Of a stretch of DNA of 64,000 bases, positions 25,327 through 39,900 are shown one piece after another. How positions within the stretch are numbered: the first letter of the stretch is position 1; every line of letters begins with the position of its first letter. The notes below the pieces were generated by a model. The model searched no databases and was not told where the DNA came from. It worked only from the letters and a program-made list of their open reading frames with translations. The position numbers and the translations under genes are program-made. Source of the DNA: Beroe forskalii (taxonomy: Eukaryota > Ctenophora > Nuda > Beroida > Beroidae); NCBI GenBank assembly GCA_011033025.1, contig WFMF01000019.1, forward strand, positions 992,001 to 1,056,000. Direction: 5' to 3'.

Positions 25327-25981
25327 CCTATAGTGCCCCAGGACGACCGCAGCAATTTGCTCGTACCCGACTTAGTAAAGCGCTGTCTTCAGAATCTTTT
25401 TTATCCAGATAGAATTTTACTATTTATTATTATTCATGTTAATAATAATAATAATGAAAACTGAGTAATAGACTCTTCAGAAGTATTTTTTATTCAATCA
25501 GAATTTCTCTATTTATCGGTTATCCAAGTCTGTGATATAAGCTGTTGATTAAAGTTGCGAAAATGTTATCAATTTATATCGCATATGTATGTACTCATAC
25601 TGTACACTACAATAGTCTATTAGATTAAACGGGGGATCGACAAAGATGTACGATTCTAGAATGCCGAAACTTTGCGCATAGACTTTCAACGAAATTATTT
25701 TCAATAAAGTGGAATCACGCAAAATGCCAGATTTACAATCGAATGTCGATCTTTCCTTCAATCGAATGATCATGATGTGAACAGAAGTATGCTTTATAGC
25801 TATAACAGAACATAGTTATACATATAATTAAGTTAATTGAAGTTAATTATTAATTTCAAGTTCGGACAGCCAAATTATCCTGACAATATTTCTATAAGGG
25901 GACTAGCTTTAGTTAAAGACCGTTTTTTACTTTCTTGATTTTGTTTTAACTTCTAGCTCGTTTTGATATTAAACTGTAACA

Positions 25982-26102
25982 GTGGCGTGTCGAACTCACA
26001 ACTCATGTTTGCGCTGCCAACTGCCTGTTGTGACAGGCAGTGAGCCGCGCACGATTAAACCGCGCATGGAAAAGCCGCGCACACATGAGTTCGACACGCC
26101 AC
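25982..26102. mobile_element. Short MITE-like element with 17-bp terminal inverted repeats
   Basis: GTGGCGTGTCGAACTCA at the left is repeated as the exact complement TGAGTTCGACACGCCAC at the right, 121 bases overall. Inside is a smaller palindrome (CTGCCTGTTGTGACAGGCAG) and several CCGCGCA repeats. Confidence 0.7.
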
Positions 26103-26699
26103 CGTAATGAAGTTGAACTGTGGAGTCTCGACCGCAATATGCCGCGCATATGACTATGAGATGTGCTTTTTGCGCGTGTAAATGTCCTTTTTATAGAAAA
26201 CAGCAAAGTGGATTTGATTTTGTGTCTTTATTGAAAGGGTCGGGATACCACAATGTTACAGTTAGACGCATTTTACAGTTCAAAATTTTAATTCAATATT
26301 ACTTTGTGAATGATCAGTAAAATTTCCTTTTAGAATTTAAATTGGGTCAGTAGTGTGACGTAGAGCTTTGCTACCGTATATCACTATAGTTAATGATATC
26401 GATATTATTTTTCATAATAATTTATATCATTTTCAATTGCTTGATCAGTTCCATAATAGTCACTGTCAGTTATGAAGTGATACTGATAGCTTAAAGTTTA
26501 TTGCCGGTGGGCGTAGATCAAAATGAACCGACCTTAAAGTGAAGGTATGTAATTGTATGTCTCCCAAGTCAATTTAAAATAGTGTATATACAATTTAACG
26601 GAACTGTATGATGTTGAATATACATATCAGTTGAGATTAGAACGAAATCGTTTCATTTAGTTCGTACTTGCTATCGATCAAAATAGGAGACAACCTTGT

Positions 26700-26912
26700 C
26701 ACGTTTTAGGGCACTGAGGCACTACGTTAGGGCAGTGGGCACTCAGGGCACTACGTTAGGGAACTTAGGGCACTCAAGGGCAATATTGCAATAAGCGTAC
26801 GTCAGGCCACTCAAGGGCACTACGTCAGGGTACTGGGGCACTACGTCAGGGCACTGGGGCACTACGTCAGGACACTGGGGCACTACGAGTACGTCAAGGC
26901 ACTGGGGCACCT
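26700..26912. repeat. Degenerate minisatellite of about 21 bp
   Basis: The unit GGGCACTACGTCAGGGCACTG recurs with variation and partial units. The minus-strand frame reading repeated PQCPDVV across it is an artefact. Confidence 0.75.
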
Positions 26913-27991
26913 CATCATTGCAGAAGTCCTTTATGGATGGCCCCTCATCGAATGAACACGGGTACAATAACGAACACATTGAAATCAGCTCATTGTAATT
27001 ACAAATGTACATTTGTAATTGTAAACAAGTATGTCATGTGACTGCGCCTCTCAATACAGGTGTCAGGCATAGAATGGAATATGGCTACTATACATATCTG
27101 AGAGTTATTGTAACAGGCCATGTACACTGTACACCGTTCTCCATTCACTCATTTAATTTTATATTGTTTGCATTTTGTATGGTCGGTCGTTCAGTGTTCA
27201 CAGAGTACAACAAGTGAACGTTTTGATGGAATCTTTGTTGATTGTTGCTTTTGAGTAAGCTTTAAGTTCAAAGTCAAGATAGATAATTCAATTTCATAAG
27301 GTGTGCAGCTGGGTTCTACTTGTATTTTGTGTCACAGAGACACCATTCCTTTCTGTTTGCTGAACCAGTGATATATTATCTGACGTTGCCAAACCCCCTT
27401 CTCGTAAGACAAATAGAAATAGTATCATCCTCACGTAAATTTCAAAATAATAAACAATAAACATCATGATAAATCTAATTCAACACTTAAAGATAACGTC
27501 ATAAAAAAATAAAATTCACAGTGAATGATGTAAGGATATTATAATTCAACAATTTAGCGCGCATATTATGCAACACTGAACACAAATATTGCAAGCACAA
27601 AATTAAATTCAAAGCTCACTTGAATAATTCATTATTTTGTTGCATTGAACAGAACTCTTCAGAATTCTTTCAATTTCAAGTTGCATTGCTTATAGTGATC
27701 TCTTGCTCCCCTTGGGGATATTAAGGCCTTGTGATATTGAAAATGAATTGGAAAATCACGGCCGCTTTAAACTCACTGAATCATTTTTAATCATCATATA
27801 TAATAAATTAGTAAATCAAGTCTCAAAACTTCGCTCAAATGAACCAAACATAAGTTGTTATTATCATACATTTCAAAGTAATTTCATCAATCACATAAAT
27901 CGATCTACAGCGTTTCACAGACATATAGCTACACTGATAAATGTCACGTTTAAAACTAGTACAATCATCCTTTGAGGAAGGCGATAAATCG

Positions 27992-30900
27992 TTACTTTTC
28001 CTTGAGGAACGCTTTGTCGATGTACTTCTTGTTGATAAAAACACTCCTCTCCTCCCTTGAAATTGAGATGGAAATCAGTAAATTTCAACTTTCAAGTGTC
28101 GAGGGTGTAGATGAGGGTGTTGGTAAGGGTGTAAGGAGGTTTTTACTTTTTAGTCAAACAAAAGAATATTGATTAACGTTAAAAATGACACTAGCGGTAA
28201 ATTATTTAATGATACCACTCAACTTTCGAAACGAAAATTTTGTTTAAGATTCAAAATTATTGAACAACCCTTTTCCCACAGTTTATTCTACTAAAAATGA
28301 CAAACTCTCATATCTACGAGAACCCTTGTCTAACGCAAGACCAGAACACCCCACAGTCTCCAAGTCGGGGAACCAGCTATCAAGGAAACCAACCCTGAAA
28401 CTACACCAAATTACGGCACTTTGCTCAGACTTGGCACTTTGCCCGACCCTGAGACTTTGCCCAAACCTCTGCCACAGATAGCACTGTCGGAAGACACAAA
28501 CGCTTGCTTTGAAAACGGAATCAAGAACTGCAGTTTCACCTTCTTCCTTGTTACCCTCGCTGTGTCACTCGGCGGAGCACTCCAGTTTGGTTTTGCTCTG
28601 GGTACCATGACCAACACATTCTCCATAATACAGCAGTCATTGCGAGTCTCGGACACAGTCATGAGTTGTGTGGTGGCAGCCAACCCGGTGGGGGGTTTAG
28701 TGGGTGTCGTGATAGCTGGAACCATGACAGAAACACTGGGTCGGAGAGCTACTATTATCCTAAACGCTGTTCCTTATCTCCTGGGCTGTTTTCTCGTGGC
28801 CCAAGCCTCGCATTACGCGATGCTGATAGCTGGTAGGATTATTATCGGGGTTGGGGTCGGGATAGGATCCATCACCACTACCGTGATTCTGCCGGAACTG
28901 TCCCCAGTCTCCATCAGAGGCGGGGTCGGGGCTCTCTGGGGCTTCATTTTGTCCGTGGGAACGTTGGTAGCGTTTGCCCTCAGCATTCCCGAAGTGATCG
29001 GGGAGGGTGACACTGGTTGGCGACTGTTCATGGCTTTCCCTATTCTGCCAGCCCTGTTTCAGAGCGTGATCCTGTTTTTCTGCCCTGAATCGCCTCCTTT
29101 CATTGCTCATAAAAGCAATGACTCAGAAAAAGCAGCAAGAGCACTAGCTTTTTACAGAAAGCACCTTCTGAAAACAGAGCTTGATTCGTTAGACGAACAG
29201 GCGCGTGGGGCTAATGTCATTCCATTATCTTACAAGCATATTCTAACCGACCCCGGCCTGAGGCTGATCCTAATGGTGGGGTCTGGGTTGATGGTGGCAC
29301 AACAGTTATCCGGAATCAATGGCATCTTGGTGTACAGCAACGAAATCTACACACAGGCTGGTGTAAGTAATCCGATGATGGCTGTTACGGTTTCCGGCGG
29401 AGTTCGGTTAATTGGCACTGTCGTAGCCATATGGCTCAATGACAAAATAGGACGGAAGATTCTGATGTGGGTTGGAATGTTCGGCATTTCGCTAAGCTGC
29501 CTCATGATAGCTGTGTCGCAGATTTGTGCTGGTGGAGTTTGGAGCTGCCAAGCGGACTGGAATGGGATAGTTGGCCTCACATTCCTCCTCACCTACGCCA
29601 CCTTCTTCGGTCTCAGTGCTTCAGCAATTCCTAACATATTCGTGGGGGAAGCCTTCCCTGTTGACGCTAAAGGAAAAGGCTGCAGTATGTGTGTAACCTT
29701 CCAATGGGTTTTACACATTATCATCCTGATTTCATTTGATTCTATCGACAGAGCCTTGGCTCCTTACACATTCTTTCTCTTCACGGGCATTACATTCATC
29801 TCTGCCGTGGCCGTTATTCTGTTCATGCCTGAGACACGACTTAAAACTAGTGAACAGATTGCAAGGGAAGTAGATCTGCAGGCTCGAAAGGCGATACCAA
29901 CTGTGTTTTGATTTTAAAAGCGTGTTCTGAAAGTAAATTGTCGTACGTTGTATGACCCGCTGACGCCAGCCGAGAAGCGGCTGGCGCTGATTCTCACGAA
30001 GGTCCTTCAACGGCCGACAGGAAGTAAATATTTACGAATATTAGCAGTTTATCGTAAAAATGGATTTACTGGCTGAATATTTGCGAAAATTCACTCTCTT
30101 GACTCTTCCTAGTGTTCTACCGTGAACTGTCCACGAAATGAAGTCGAAATTATGTCGATAAGGTATATACTGTTAACTCTAGTCTCTAACCAGCAACTCT
30201 CCAAGTTGATATCGCTTTGTTGCACACCACTTTAAACACTCCATATCAGTTTATATTGTGAATAATGAATTTTCATTGCAAATTTTATGATATTTTGATT
30301 GATTCCAATTGTGTCATACCTGAATGAAGTCGAAATCCGGATGATGTGCGGCGAATTTATTGCGCAGCGCGCGCGTTTAATTAAATAATTGCCCAATATG
30401 CGCTGTGAAACTCTACAAATGGTTTTCGCGTATTCCATTAATTCCAAATATAAAATGTGCCATTGTGCCACAAAGTGATGGGGTAAGAATGACACGGAAT
30501 CGAAGACCTTAAACATGATTGTCATACTTTAATTCAACCCAATATTATTCATTTAAGATTCTTCATCCTTGTAGGCGATAAATGCTCAACTGCTGTAGCC
30601 AGACGGAAAGCTCTTGATCGAGTGGAGAGATTTCCATTCTTAACTCACTAATTTCATAGCTAATATTGTGAGACTCTAGCTGATTCTACAATTCAAACAT
30701 CCTTCAGGATGGATCCAGAAAGTAAACGATCTTAACTACCTTTTAATACTTGGCATTTAATAGCATATTCAACTTTTATATGACTTAAAAAAGTCAAAAT
30801 GGTGCAGGTATGCATATGTCAGTATGTCATATGCAAAAGATAACCCTTATAACGATATGTAGGACAAACCTTGAGGAGGAAGGGTTGATTTTGTCTGATA

Positions 30901-33900
30901 CTTGAGACTCGTACACTTCATTAAACTTGCTGTTTCCTTTCTCCTCCATCGACTGCAATGAAAACAGACAATATTATGAATATTCAGTATAAAACCAGCT
31001 CTAATCGATGTAACATTAGCCTGGCGTTCTGTGGAATTGTGGTGCTGAGTTTCAAGATGCGTTTCCTTTGGAGAGGAGTGTGCACATAACACTTCATTTA
31101 GAATTCTGAATCAAGGTCAATAACAGAAGTTAATTGAACTTCAAAGCTGGGAACAAGTATAACAAGTATTAAATGCCTGCTGGTAGTTTGACTATGAATT
31201 TCCAAATATGAGAAATTTCAAGAAATGAAGAGGCTTGACGACACGTGGTATCTATACACGATTTAACAACACGGTATCTAAACGCGTTATCAAAACAGTA
31301 AACACGGTATCTAAACCGCAATCAAAACAGTAAACACGGTATCTAAACACGATTTTAAACAGCAAACACGGTGTACCGTAAGTAAACACGGTATCTAAAC
31401 ATTTATGTAAACATTTAAACAGTTAAACCCAGTATGGATACACGACCCCAACCTGCAAGACTTCCTCCGGCCAGTTATCCAGCAGAAGACTCCTCACTTT
31501 GCTGTAGCTGACCCCCATGCTCCTGTGGACCCCCGAGCACATGATGCAGATGGTAAGGCCGTGGTCGAGGGAGGCCCACTCGGGACTGGGGGCCCCGCAG
31601 TCGGCACAATGCTCGTTACCAGGGATAGAGTAAACGCGGGTCAGCAGCTCCTCTGAAGGAAAAAGGGATATTAATAAGGACTTAAAACGTTCGATTAAGA
31701 AAGAATGGAGGTCAATTTGAATTTCAATAGTGGACATTTTGTTTACCTGGTTCTTAACGGGCACAAAAACAACGTGTCGGTTTAATCATTAACTTTGCGT
31801 TAACTGAAGGAAAAAGGTAATTGAGATTACAAGTTAACAAGGGTCAAGGGGCAAAAAACATTCGACTTAGAAGGAATGGAGGTGAATTTGAATTTCAGAA
31901 ATAGTGGAAAAAATCGCAGATTTGTAATTTGATGAAAGCATCTTATCGGGACATTGATTTTACTTTATCTTCCCTTCTAAATCAGCGATATTAACTGTTT
32001 TATATCATCTTTTTCCAGATAATGTCCTACCCTGTGTGGTGCTGTTTGACCGCTGCAGAGCATGTATGCTCCCCTGGGTAAGACTGTACATCCACTTCCT
32101 CCTGTCTAACTCAGTGAGGGCCTGGTAACACCGCGTTCCTTTGGGGGAGACCAGGTAGAAACACGAGTTACGATCAACCTGAAGGTGGGGAAATCTTGAA
32201 GAAGCAGTTACTAAACGGACTTAAGTCAAAAAGAACGGACCTTAGTCAAGAAACGGACTTAAGTCACAAAACTTGCAATGATCTTTTATCTAAGCATTAT
32301 ATTTTTAAGGAATGAGTATGTTTTCACACTGGGTTCGACCTCAGTTTCCTTCGGTCCCCCATCAAATATTAAATTTATTAAATTATAGATAAACAACTTT
32401 GTCGTACTTGTTCCATAATAAATTCATGGCAATAAATTCATATTTAAATTATATCCTTGTGTTTGATATATGGTATGATGTTTTTGGTATGATGTTTTTT
32501 ACAATGATGAAGATAAACATCCCCTATTTTCACGGTTAAATCAGAAACTGTTTGGCAATAACATTGGGAAAACTAATTTTCGGTGAGCTGATAAGAAAAT
32601 TTCTCATGGGTGGAGCACCTCCTTACGAACGTACACAACATTGAAAGTGTGTGGGTATTTATATTTTATAGGTTGATGGCGGAGTAGAATTCCGAAAATA
32701 TTCCCGATGTCAGTTTATTAAAATCAGATTTATTTATTAAAAATCAGCTTCTTTCATTTTGTCGCAGAGACTATAATCATCATTAATCAGTGTGTGGGTA
32801 TTAGTTGGTTACACCTGCTGAGTTCTTCTACACTGGGTTAGACCTCACGGTCACCCATCAAATATTAGAAGGGTGTTTCACAATACCCTTCATGTTTTAT
32901 GATTAAGGATGACATAATAAGTTCATGTAAATGAATTCACATTTAAATTATATCCCTTGTGTTTGAATGTATGGTATGATATTTTCTACAATGATGAAGG
33001 TATACTTTCCCATTTACTTGGTCGAATCATAAATTATTCCGCAAATCAACATTCGGTGAGATATCGTGATGTCGCAGAGTGGTAATAATCATATTATGAA
33101 AAAAACAAACAAAAAAAACTTAAATGAAATAATATGAAGTTGAATTCCCCAATCTCGTACACATTTCAACAATTCTCTGCAACAATCCTCTAACTCTCTA
33201 GGAGTTATAAAATCTGATGATACCCTCAACTTCTCGATTTTTCAACCAAATATCAAGGCTTCCTTGGTTCAATGCGAAACTTCCCCAACCTGTCTAGCAT
33301 AGTGAGGAAGAAGTACCTCGTGTAATCCTCAGGTAATATTGTTATCTACTGTTATTACACAATTGAGGTGAGTATTTAGGAATATTCCTCGAGGAGAAGC
33401 CGAGTGGAATAAGGAAAATCCATACCGAAATAGTTTGTAGTATCAGTATTACTTAACGATCTAATGGAAAGATAGGAAGCCGTTCCGAAAACTGGAAGGG
33501 CCCGTTAACTGGATTAACAGGCCGTGAGTTTAATAATTATTCTTTTTCCAAACGCTGGGTATTGACTTCAACGTCTATCAGTCACCCATCAAATATTGCA
33601 ATTTCACTAGAGTTAAAAACTCGAAGTGAACCACTTGAGCCTGGAAGATTATTCAAGTGAATAGATTCATGCTTAAATTATATCCTTGTGTTTGAATATG
33701 TGGTATGATATTTCTTACAATGATGAGGATATTCTTTGCCATTTACTTGGTTGAACCAGAAACTATTGTGCAAATTAACTCGGTGAGATGATTACAAAAG
33801 TTGACGATGTTTTGAATTTGAGGGCCGATGAATTTAACAAAATGAGGCAAGATGACACATACTATAGGTCAAAATGCGTAATTTGGAAAATACCTGATGT

Positions 33901-36900
33901 GAAAATGGAAGGAACGAAAATTGATATGCTCGAACGCGGCAAAGCTGCCAGAGCATCACGAAATTAATTCACGAAATTAATTTATGAGAGGGGCCAAGTA
34001 ACCATCAGGTTAAACGGGATTTAGTATGAAATATAAACACTCAAGATGGCTCCAATCTTCATAGAAACTAATGTGTTTTCGATAAATAATTCAAAACCCT
34101 CATGGTTAAGACATAAAGATGGATTTTGACCATTTAGTTCAAACCATGAAACTCCGGTCTCCGAATCAAACATAAAAATTTTATGTTTGATTCGGAGACC
34201 GGAGTTTCATGATTTGAACTAAATGGTTAAAATCCATAATCGATCTGTAGAGACTGACGCCTTATTCGAGGACCTCGTACAACTTATTATGAGATGCTGA
34301 GAGTGTGAACAGTTCTGCAATTCGGAAAAGATAGCAACCTAAGTTTTAAATGTTGGCACGTTCACCCCTTTTAAGAGTGACGATTTCCCCGAGTATCGAA
34401 CTGCCGATCTCTCGCTAAATCATGTTGGCAGCAGATACCATTCCACCAAGCTACTACTACTAAAAGGGGGATGGGCCTGCGAGGGCCCAGGCGGCGCCCA
34501 GGACAGGAAGCTGCTGGCCGAGGCAAGCGCTTTCGTGTTCCTGGGTGCCCGGATGGGACGAGAGTTCCGTACCTCCCCGGTGTTCACCCTACCTGCGCAG
34601 GATGGCGATTCCACCAAGCAGTAGGTTCACTAATTTATTATGGGTGGTCGAGACCACCACTCTAAATATTGATTAAAATCGAGCGCTGATCTTCGCAGAA
34701 CAGCGATTGCCTCCTCGGAGTGTAGCATCAAATTGTATACTTCGAGGCAAAACCTTGTGTTTGAAGTTTTGCAGCAATTAAGGGGTTGAAATGATTCATT
34801 GAGTAGGTTTAAATTCGTTATTAGACCAATGAAAGTTTCCATTTATAATGGAATGCTTGTGATTACAGTTTAAATCGAATATCAAAGAAGTGCTGCCGTA
34901 TTACACAAAATGGGTGGTTGAAACCACCGTTACAAATATTAATTTGAAAAAATTATCATACGGCGTGAAGACCGGATATCTACTTCGGAGTGCAGCTTCA
35001 AATTAGATCGTTCGAGACAAAAACTTGTGTTTGAAATGCTGGTAGCATAATTTAGGAGATAATATCAAAATGTTTTAGATAAGATCAATAAGTTTTGTTG
35101 AGATGTGATTAAGTGATTTTAAGCGAACTGGATGTTTCGAAATAAAAAGGTACTCTCTTAAAATATTATTCTATGAAGGCTTTGAGAGTGCGTGAGGAAA
35201 AAGTGGTTATATTCTTGTTGTATCGCACAGGGAACTATGTTCTTGACGCAATTTTGAGCTAGACACTTCAAATTTTTGGTACACAACTTTATGACCTAGT
35301 TCTAAATCATCCAAAATTTCATCCAAAAACTCCGATCACAAGTTATCATGTGATAACGCACAATACCCAACACTCAGTACTTCAGTAGTACGTTATAAAA
35401 TGCGAGTAGAAACACGGCTTTATACAATTTATAGTACTACCCTCTAAATCGTTCTAAACCTGTCGTGAGACTACTAATTAGGTATCTAAAAAGCCTCATG
35501 ACTGAGACATCTGAAGTCCCTAAGGTAATACAAACTAGATTCCCACCAAACAGTTTGAACCATCGTTAATACCACTCAACCAAGGCTTATTATGGGCGGT
35601 CGAGACCACCGCTCTAAATATTGATTAAAATCGAGCGCTGATTTACTCAGCAATTGCCAGCCCCAGAGTGTAGCAGGAAATTGTATACTTCAAAGCAAAA
35701 CCTTGTGTTTGAAATTTTGACAGCAATTAAGGGACTAAAATGTTTCATTGGGTAGGTTTAGATTGATTATTAGACCAATGAAAGTTTCGAAGTAATTCGT
35801 GTGATTACAATTTGAATCAAAGAAGTGTTTGAATCAAAGTGTTTTCGGTTGTCGAAATGGGTGGTAGGAACCACCGTTTCAAATATTTTAATTTCATATG
35901 AAGTACCAAGAGGTTGTAAACCTCTTCGGATATCAAAATCAGAGTGCAGCTTCAAACTAGATCGTTCCCGACAAAAACTTGTGTTTGAAATATTTTTGAC
36001 CTTAGAGCCAGTTAAAAAAGGTCAGTTTAGGAAAGGCCGGCTATATGACGTCCATTGATAAATTATATAAATTTCGTCATTTAATGCAAAATGGGTGGTT
36101 TGAACCACCGGTACAAATATTGATTTGTCAAAATTCACATTCGGTGAGAAAAAAAAGAAGACCCTTTACGATATCTAGTTCGGGGTTCAAATTTAATCGT
36201 TTCAGACAAAAACTTGCGTTTGAAATACTGGTAGCATGATTCAGGAGTTAAGAGTGCAAAATGTTTAAGATAAGATCAATAAGTTTTATAGGGATGTGAG
36301 TAAGTGATTTTAAGCGAACTGGACGTTGCGAAATGAATAGGTTCTCTCTTTAAGTATTATTTTGTGTAGACTTTTAGAGATTTGGAGGAAGAAGTGCCTT
36401 GTTGTATCGCACATTATAGATCTATGATCTCCACGCATTGGAATATTCAAATGAAAATAAGCCTATTCAGGGGCGTAAGGTACGAGGTACAACATGCCCG
36501 TCAAGGAACAACTACGACATCTACTTAAGTCGAGGATAAATTTCTTCTAGAAATTGGGGTGGATTAACCACCTCTGTAAAGATTTTGTATGACACGTCGA
36601 GCTGAGCTTGAGCTGCGTATTTGGTTTGTGCAGACGCCGAGTAGAGTGAGATTCATATAGGAAAATCCACGACGAAAACTTGGGTTTGAAAAAATGGTAT
36701 CATTTACGAGTTAAAATGGTGGCATTATATTTTTTAATCATCATTATTCATGTTTTACGTTATGCGAAAAGAGATATGAGCTCAGAAGTCTATTTGAAGT
36801 TATCGGTTTGGGGTGACGGACATTTCGCGCGTTACGTAAAGTAGGTTTGGGGTGGCGCCCCCGAGCCGAGGCCCGAGAACGGCCACTCCGACAGGTTTGA

Positions 36901-39900
36901 CGGTTGTGACACTAAGTACTAATCATGATTTATATTATCCCCTCACCTCGACCCCCACAGGTTTGACGGTTGTGGTTGGCAGGTGTTCTATCTCGAGGAG
37001 CTCGTCATCGGACACAAGGCACTTCAACCACTCCCCTTCTATCACACAGTACATGAGGATCCACTTGTGTCCCAGCGCAGACTTCTGCCGCACGTACAAG
37101 TACCTAGAAAGTGATACAGAATTAGTTTCAGAATTGTTACCAGTATCCGTGTAAAAGATTCTTATTAAGTTAAATTCAATTTCTGACAAAGTTGATCAAA
37201 GAAATAGTTGATCATTTACGGATCTATATAGGGCTGATCATGATAGATCTCTATGAATCATACTTCGATACAATTCTACTGTCCAAAAATCATTGATTGT
37301 ATCAAGAGGCGTACACATTTGCAAAGTACAGGATGCAGCTTGATTCATAATCAACTTTCATTTAATAACAGATAAAAAGGTAATACTATGTAGATAAAAA
37401 TACTATAGCAGATAAGTTCTGAGATAACAGCTCATCCAGCCATCAGGGACTCTGTTTTGTTACAACTTTGTCTCATCTAGTTTAGTGCTTCAAAACTTAA
37501 TGAGTTTATGATAGTGAATTCATAAAGAGGAAGTCAAGAAAGTAACCTGGAATTCTTCAATATTTATTCTTTAATCTTAGTGCGTTTTGATTTGTGATTC
37601 GTTATTCGTTTCAGACTTTCAGATTTTCCATTCCTCTTTGGCTGTACAGGTAAATATCTAACCCCCACTCCCCATCCCAATTCCCCATGACCTCCCTACG
37701 TACACTACATTACTCCTTTAATTACTACCATTATCCCATTACTGATACCTACATAATACCATTACTGCCATCCTAGCTACAGTACACTCAGTTTTTTTTA
37801 TAAGAAACTGTCTATAAGAAACTTAGCCTAGGATTTCCGAAAATTTAAGAAACTTAGCCTAGAATTTCGGAAAAATTAAGAAACTTCACTGATTTAAAAT
37901 TAAGAAATTAAGAAACTTCTAGCCTAGAATTTTGAAATTTGTGTATAAAATCCTATTGCAACTGAAACTCTTTTAACACGATACGTCTGGCTTCTGGGGG
38001 CTGCGCCCCCAGACCCCCACTTTTTGCTTTTTTGATTGTGAACATTCCGAAGCTAATCTAGTACTTGTATTGGACTTCTATTACAGTATTACACTGGATA
38101 TGTGATAATGATCATATTATGGAATAGAAATTTAGAAAATGAATCTTCCATGATTTTTCGGTTTAAACTAACATGTCAGATACTAAAGCACAAAACAGAA
38201 ATTTAGAAATTGTTGTTGCGACAGGACACTCTTACAGTTCCATATCTATTTCCAAAAGTTCCAAGCACTAAGCTCGGCTAGGTAAATCTTTATAGGATTT
38301 AGATATTATCTAAATTTCAAAATTCGCGAACTTTTTTGGAAGAACATTTGATGAAGATCCCTGAACATTATTGTATACAGTTGCACAAATCTTTTAATAT
38401 AGGTACATGCTTAAAAGTGTCTAATTTACCAGAAAATATCAGAAGGTTCGATTCTAATCCTCAACTACAGTCTACACACTAGGTTCCTATGTTGGAAATT
38501 TGGTAAACATTTTGCTGTACGGTATGTCGGTATGTAGAATTAAGAAACCGATTAAGAAACTTTTAGGCTCAAAATCGTGAAAAAATAAGAAACTTGTAGC
38601 CTAGGATTTCAATAAGTTTCTTATAAACAAAACTGAGTGTATACACACACTATCTGTGTCCTCAAATGAAATCACGAAATACCGTTAGGCTAACGATCCG
38701 ACAGGGCCCTTACATTATACATAGTATCTCACAGCGATTTCAATGGAGGAGGATAAATTAGATCGATGGTAATCATCCAATCAGCAACGAGTATGAGATG
38801 GTAATGATCCAATCAGCAACGAGTATGAGTGTTGACATCCAATCGCTGGCCTCTACGTGTAGTCTCTGTATGTGGGGACACGTATGCTTTGTATGATACT
38901 CATTATGTTTTACTCTGAATTAGACCCGTGTAGACCTGTTCTCTTTGGTTTTGTGATTAAACATGATCGTCCCTTTTGTCCAGTTGGCCCAGACAATATA
39001 ATCTATGAATAATAAATATTGACATGTCAATTCATCAATTCGATGAGATGAATATGTTTGAATATACATATGATTATTATTATGCATGTTTCGGAAGCAA
39101 ACGTAATCTTTCTTTCTGTTTTTGTTTGCGTTTCGATTCAAACATTTCCTACTCACAATCCACTTAGTACTGCGTTTACTGTGTATGATTGTATGATTGT
39201 ATGAACTGTGTGTAGTTTGATCTATCAATACCAGGAAATATTACATTCAGCTCTGCTAGAAGCAGTGAGCTATTCTAATCGTTGTCTGTAATTCGCTGTG
39301 ACATTACTAACTTATTTCATGCTATCACATGCCCTGTTGTCACATGCCCTGTTGTCACATGCCCTGTTGTCACATGACATGTTCTCACATGCCTTGTTGT
39401 CGAATGCCCTGTTGGCATGCTGGGCTGTGTAAAAATTACTGTATAGCAAAAAAAAGAGGATGCAAGTATCAGCCATCAAAATTCCATAAAGATAGAATAT
39501 AATTATTTCACTCAAACCTTCATCAACATCCCCTCCCCTCTAGAGTCTAGCCCTTCCTCCACAATATGAAGTTCCTCCTCTCCCTCCTCTTCCTCGTAAC
39601 CCTAGCTGCTTCTGAGAAGTGTCGAGTTTGTGTAGACTTTCAGTCAGATAACGAGTTCCTCTCAGCCCTCCTCGGACCTCTCTCCACTTCCTGCTCCCCA
39701 AGCACACCCGAGGTATAATACAGCTATTCAGTGGAAATACTTGGTTTTCTTGCTCCTTACAGCATTATTTGACAACGCTTATCGATATTTTTGATTTACT
39801 AAATCGTAAAGTACTTGACAGTGCTCGACTATTTTCCGAGGAAGCAAAGACCAAATACTACTAGAAAATATTGTTGATTAATGTATAATATATTACATCA

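Larger units (their letters stand above)
24960..27991. other. Intergenic DNA with small transposon-like elements
   Basis: This lies between the convergent ends of the cysteine-rich membrane protein gene (+) and the ArfGAP gene (minus). No gene is supported. It holds two MITE-like elements and one minisatellite, listed separately. I looked for ankyrin-repeat exons on the minus strand, as expected for an ACAP gene, and found none. Confidence 0.4.
32330..36730. repeat. Family of about nine 200-300 bp repeats with a conserved hairpin
   Basis: Copies start near 32340, 32845, 33585, 34635, 34905, 35590, 35855, 36090 and 36555. The later copies open with GGTGGT-N4-ACCACC, then CAAATATTGATT or similar, and all end with ACTTGTGTTTGAAAT and a TGGTATGAT-like element. 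The stem stays the same while the loop differs (CGAG, TTGA, TGAA, AGGA). The repeats fill most of the intron between the two PH-domain exons of the ArfGAP gene. No coding potential is seen. Confidence 0.65.

Noticed and set aside
26743-27012. Minus-strand frame with PQCPDVV repeats
   Set aside because: It is the 21-bp minisatellite read through in one frame.
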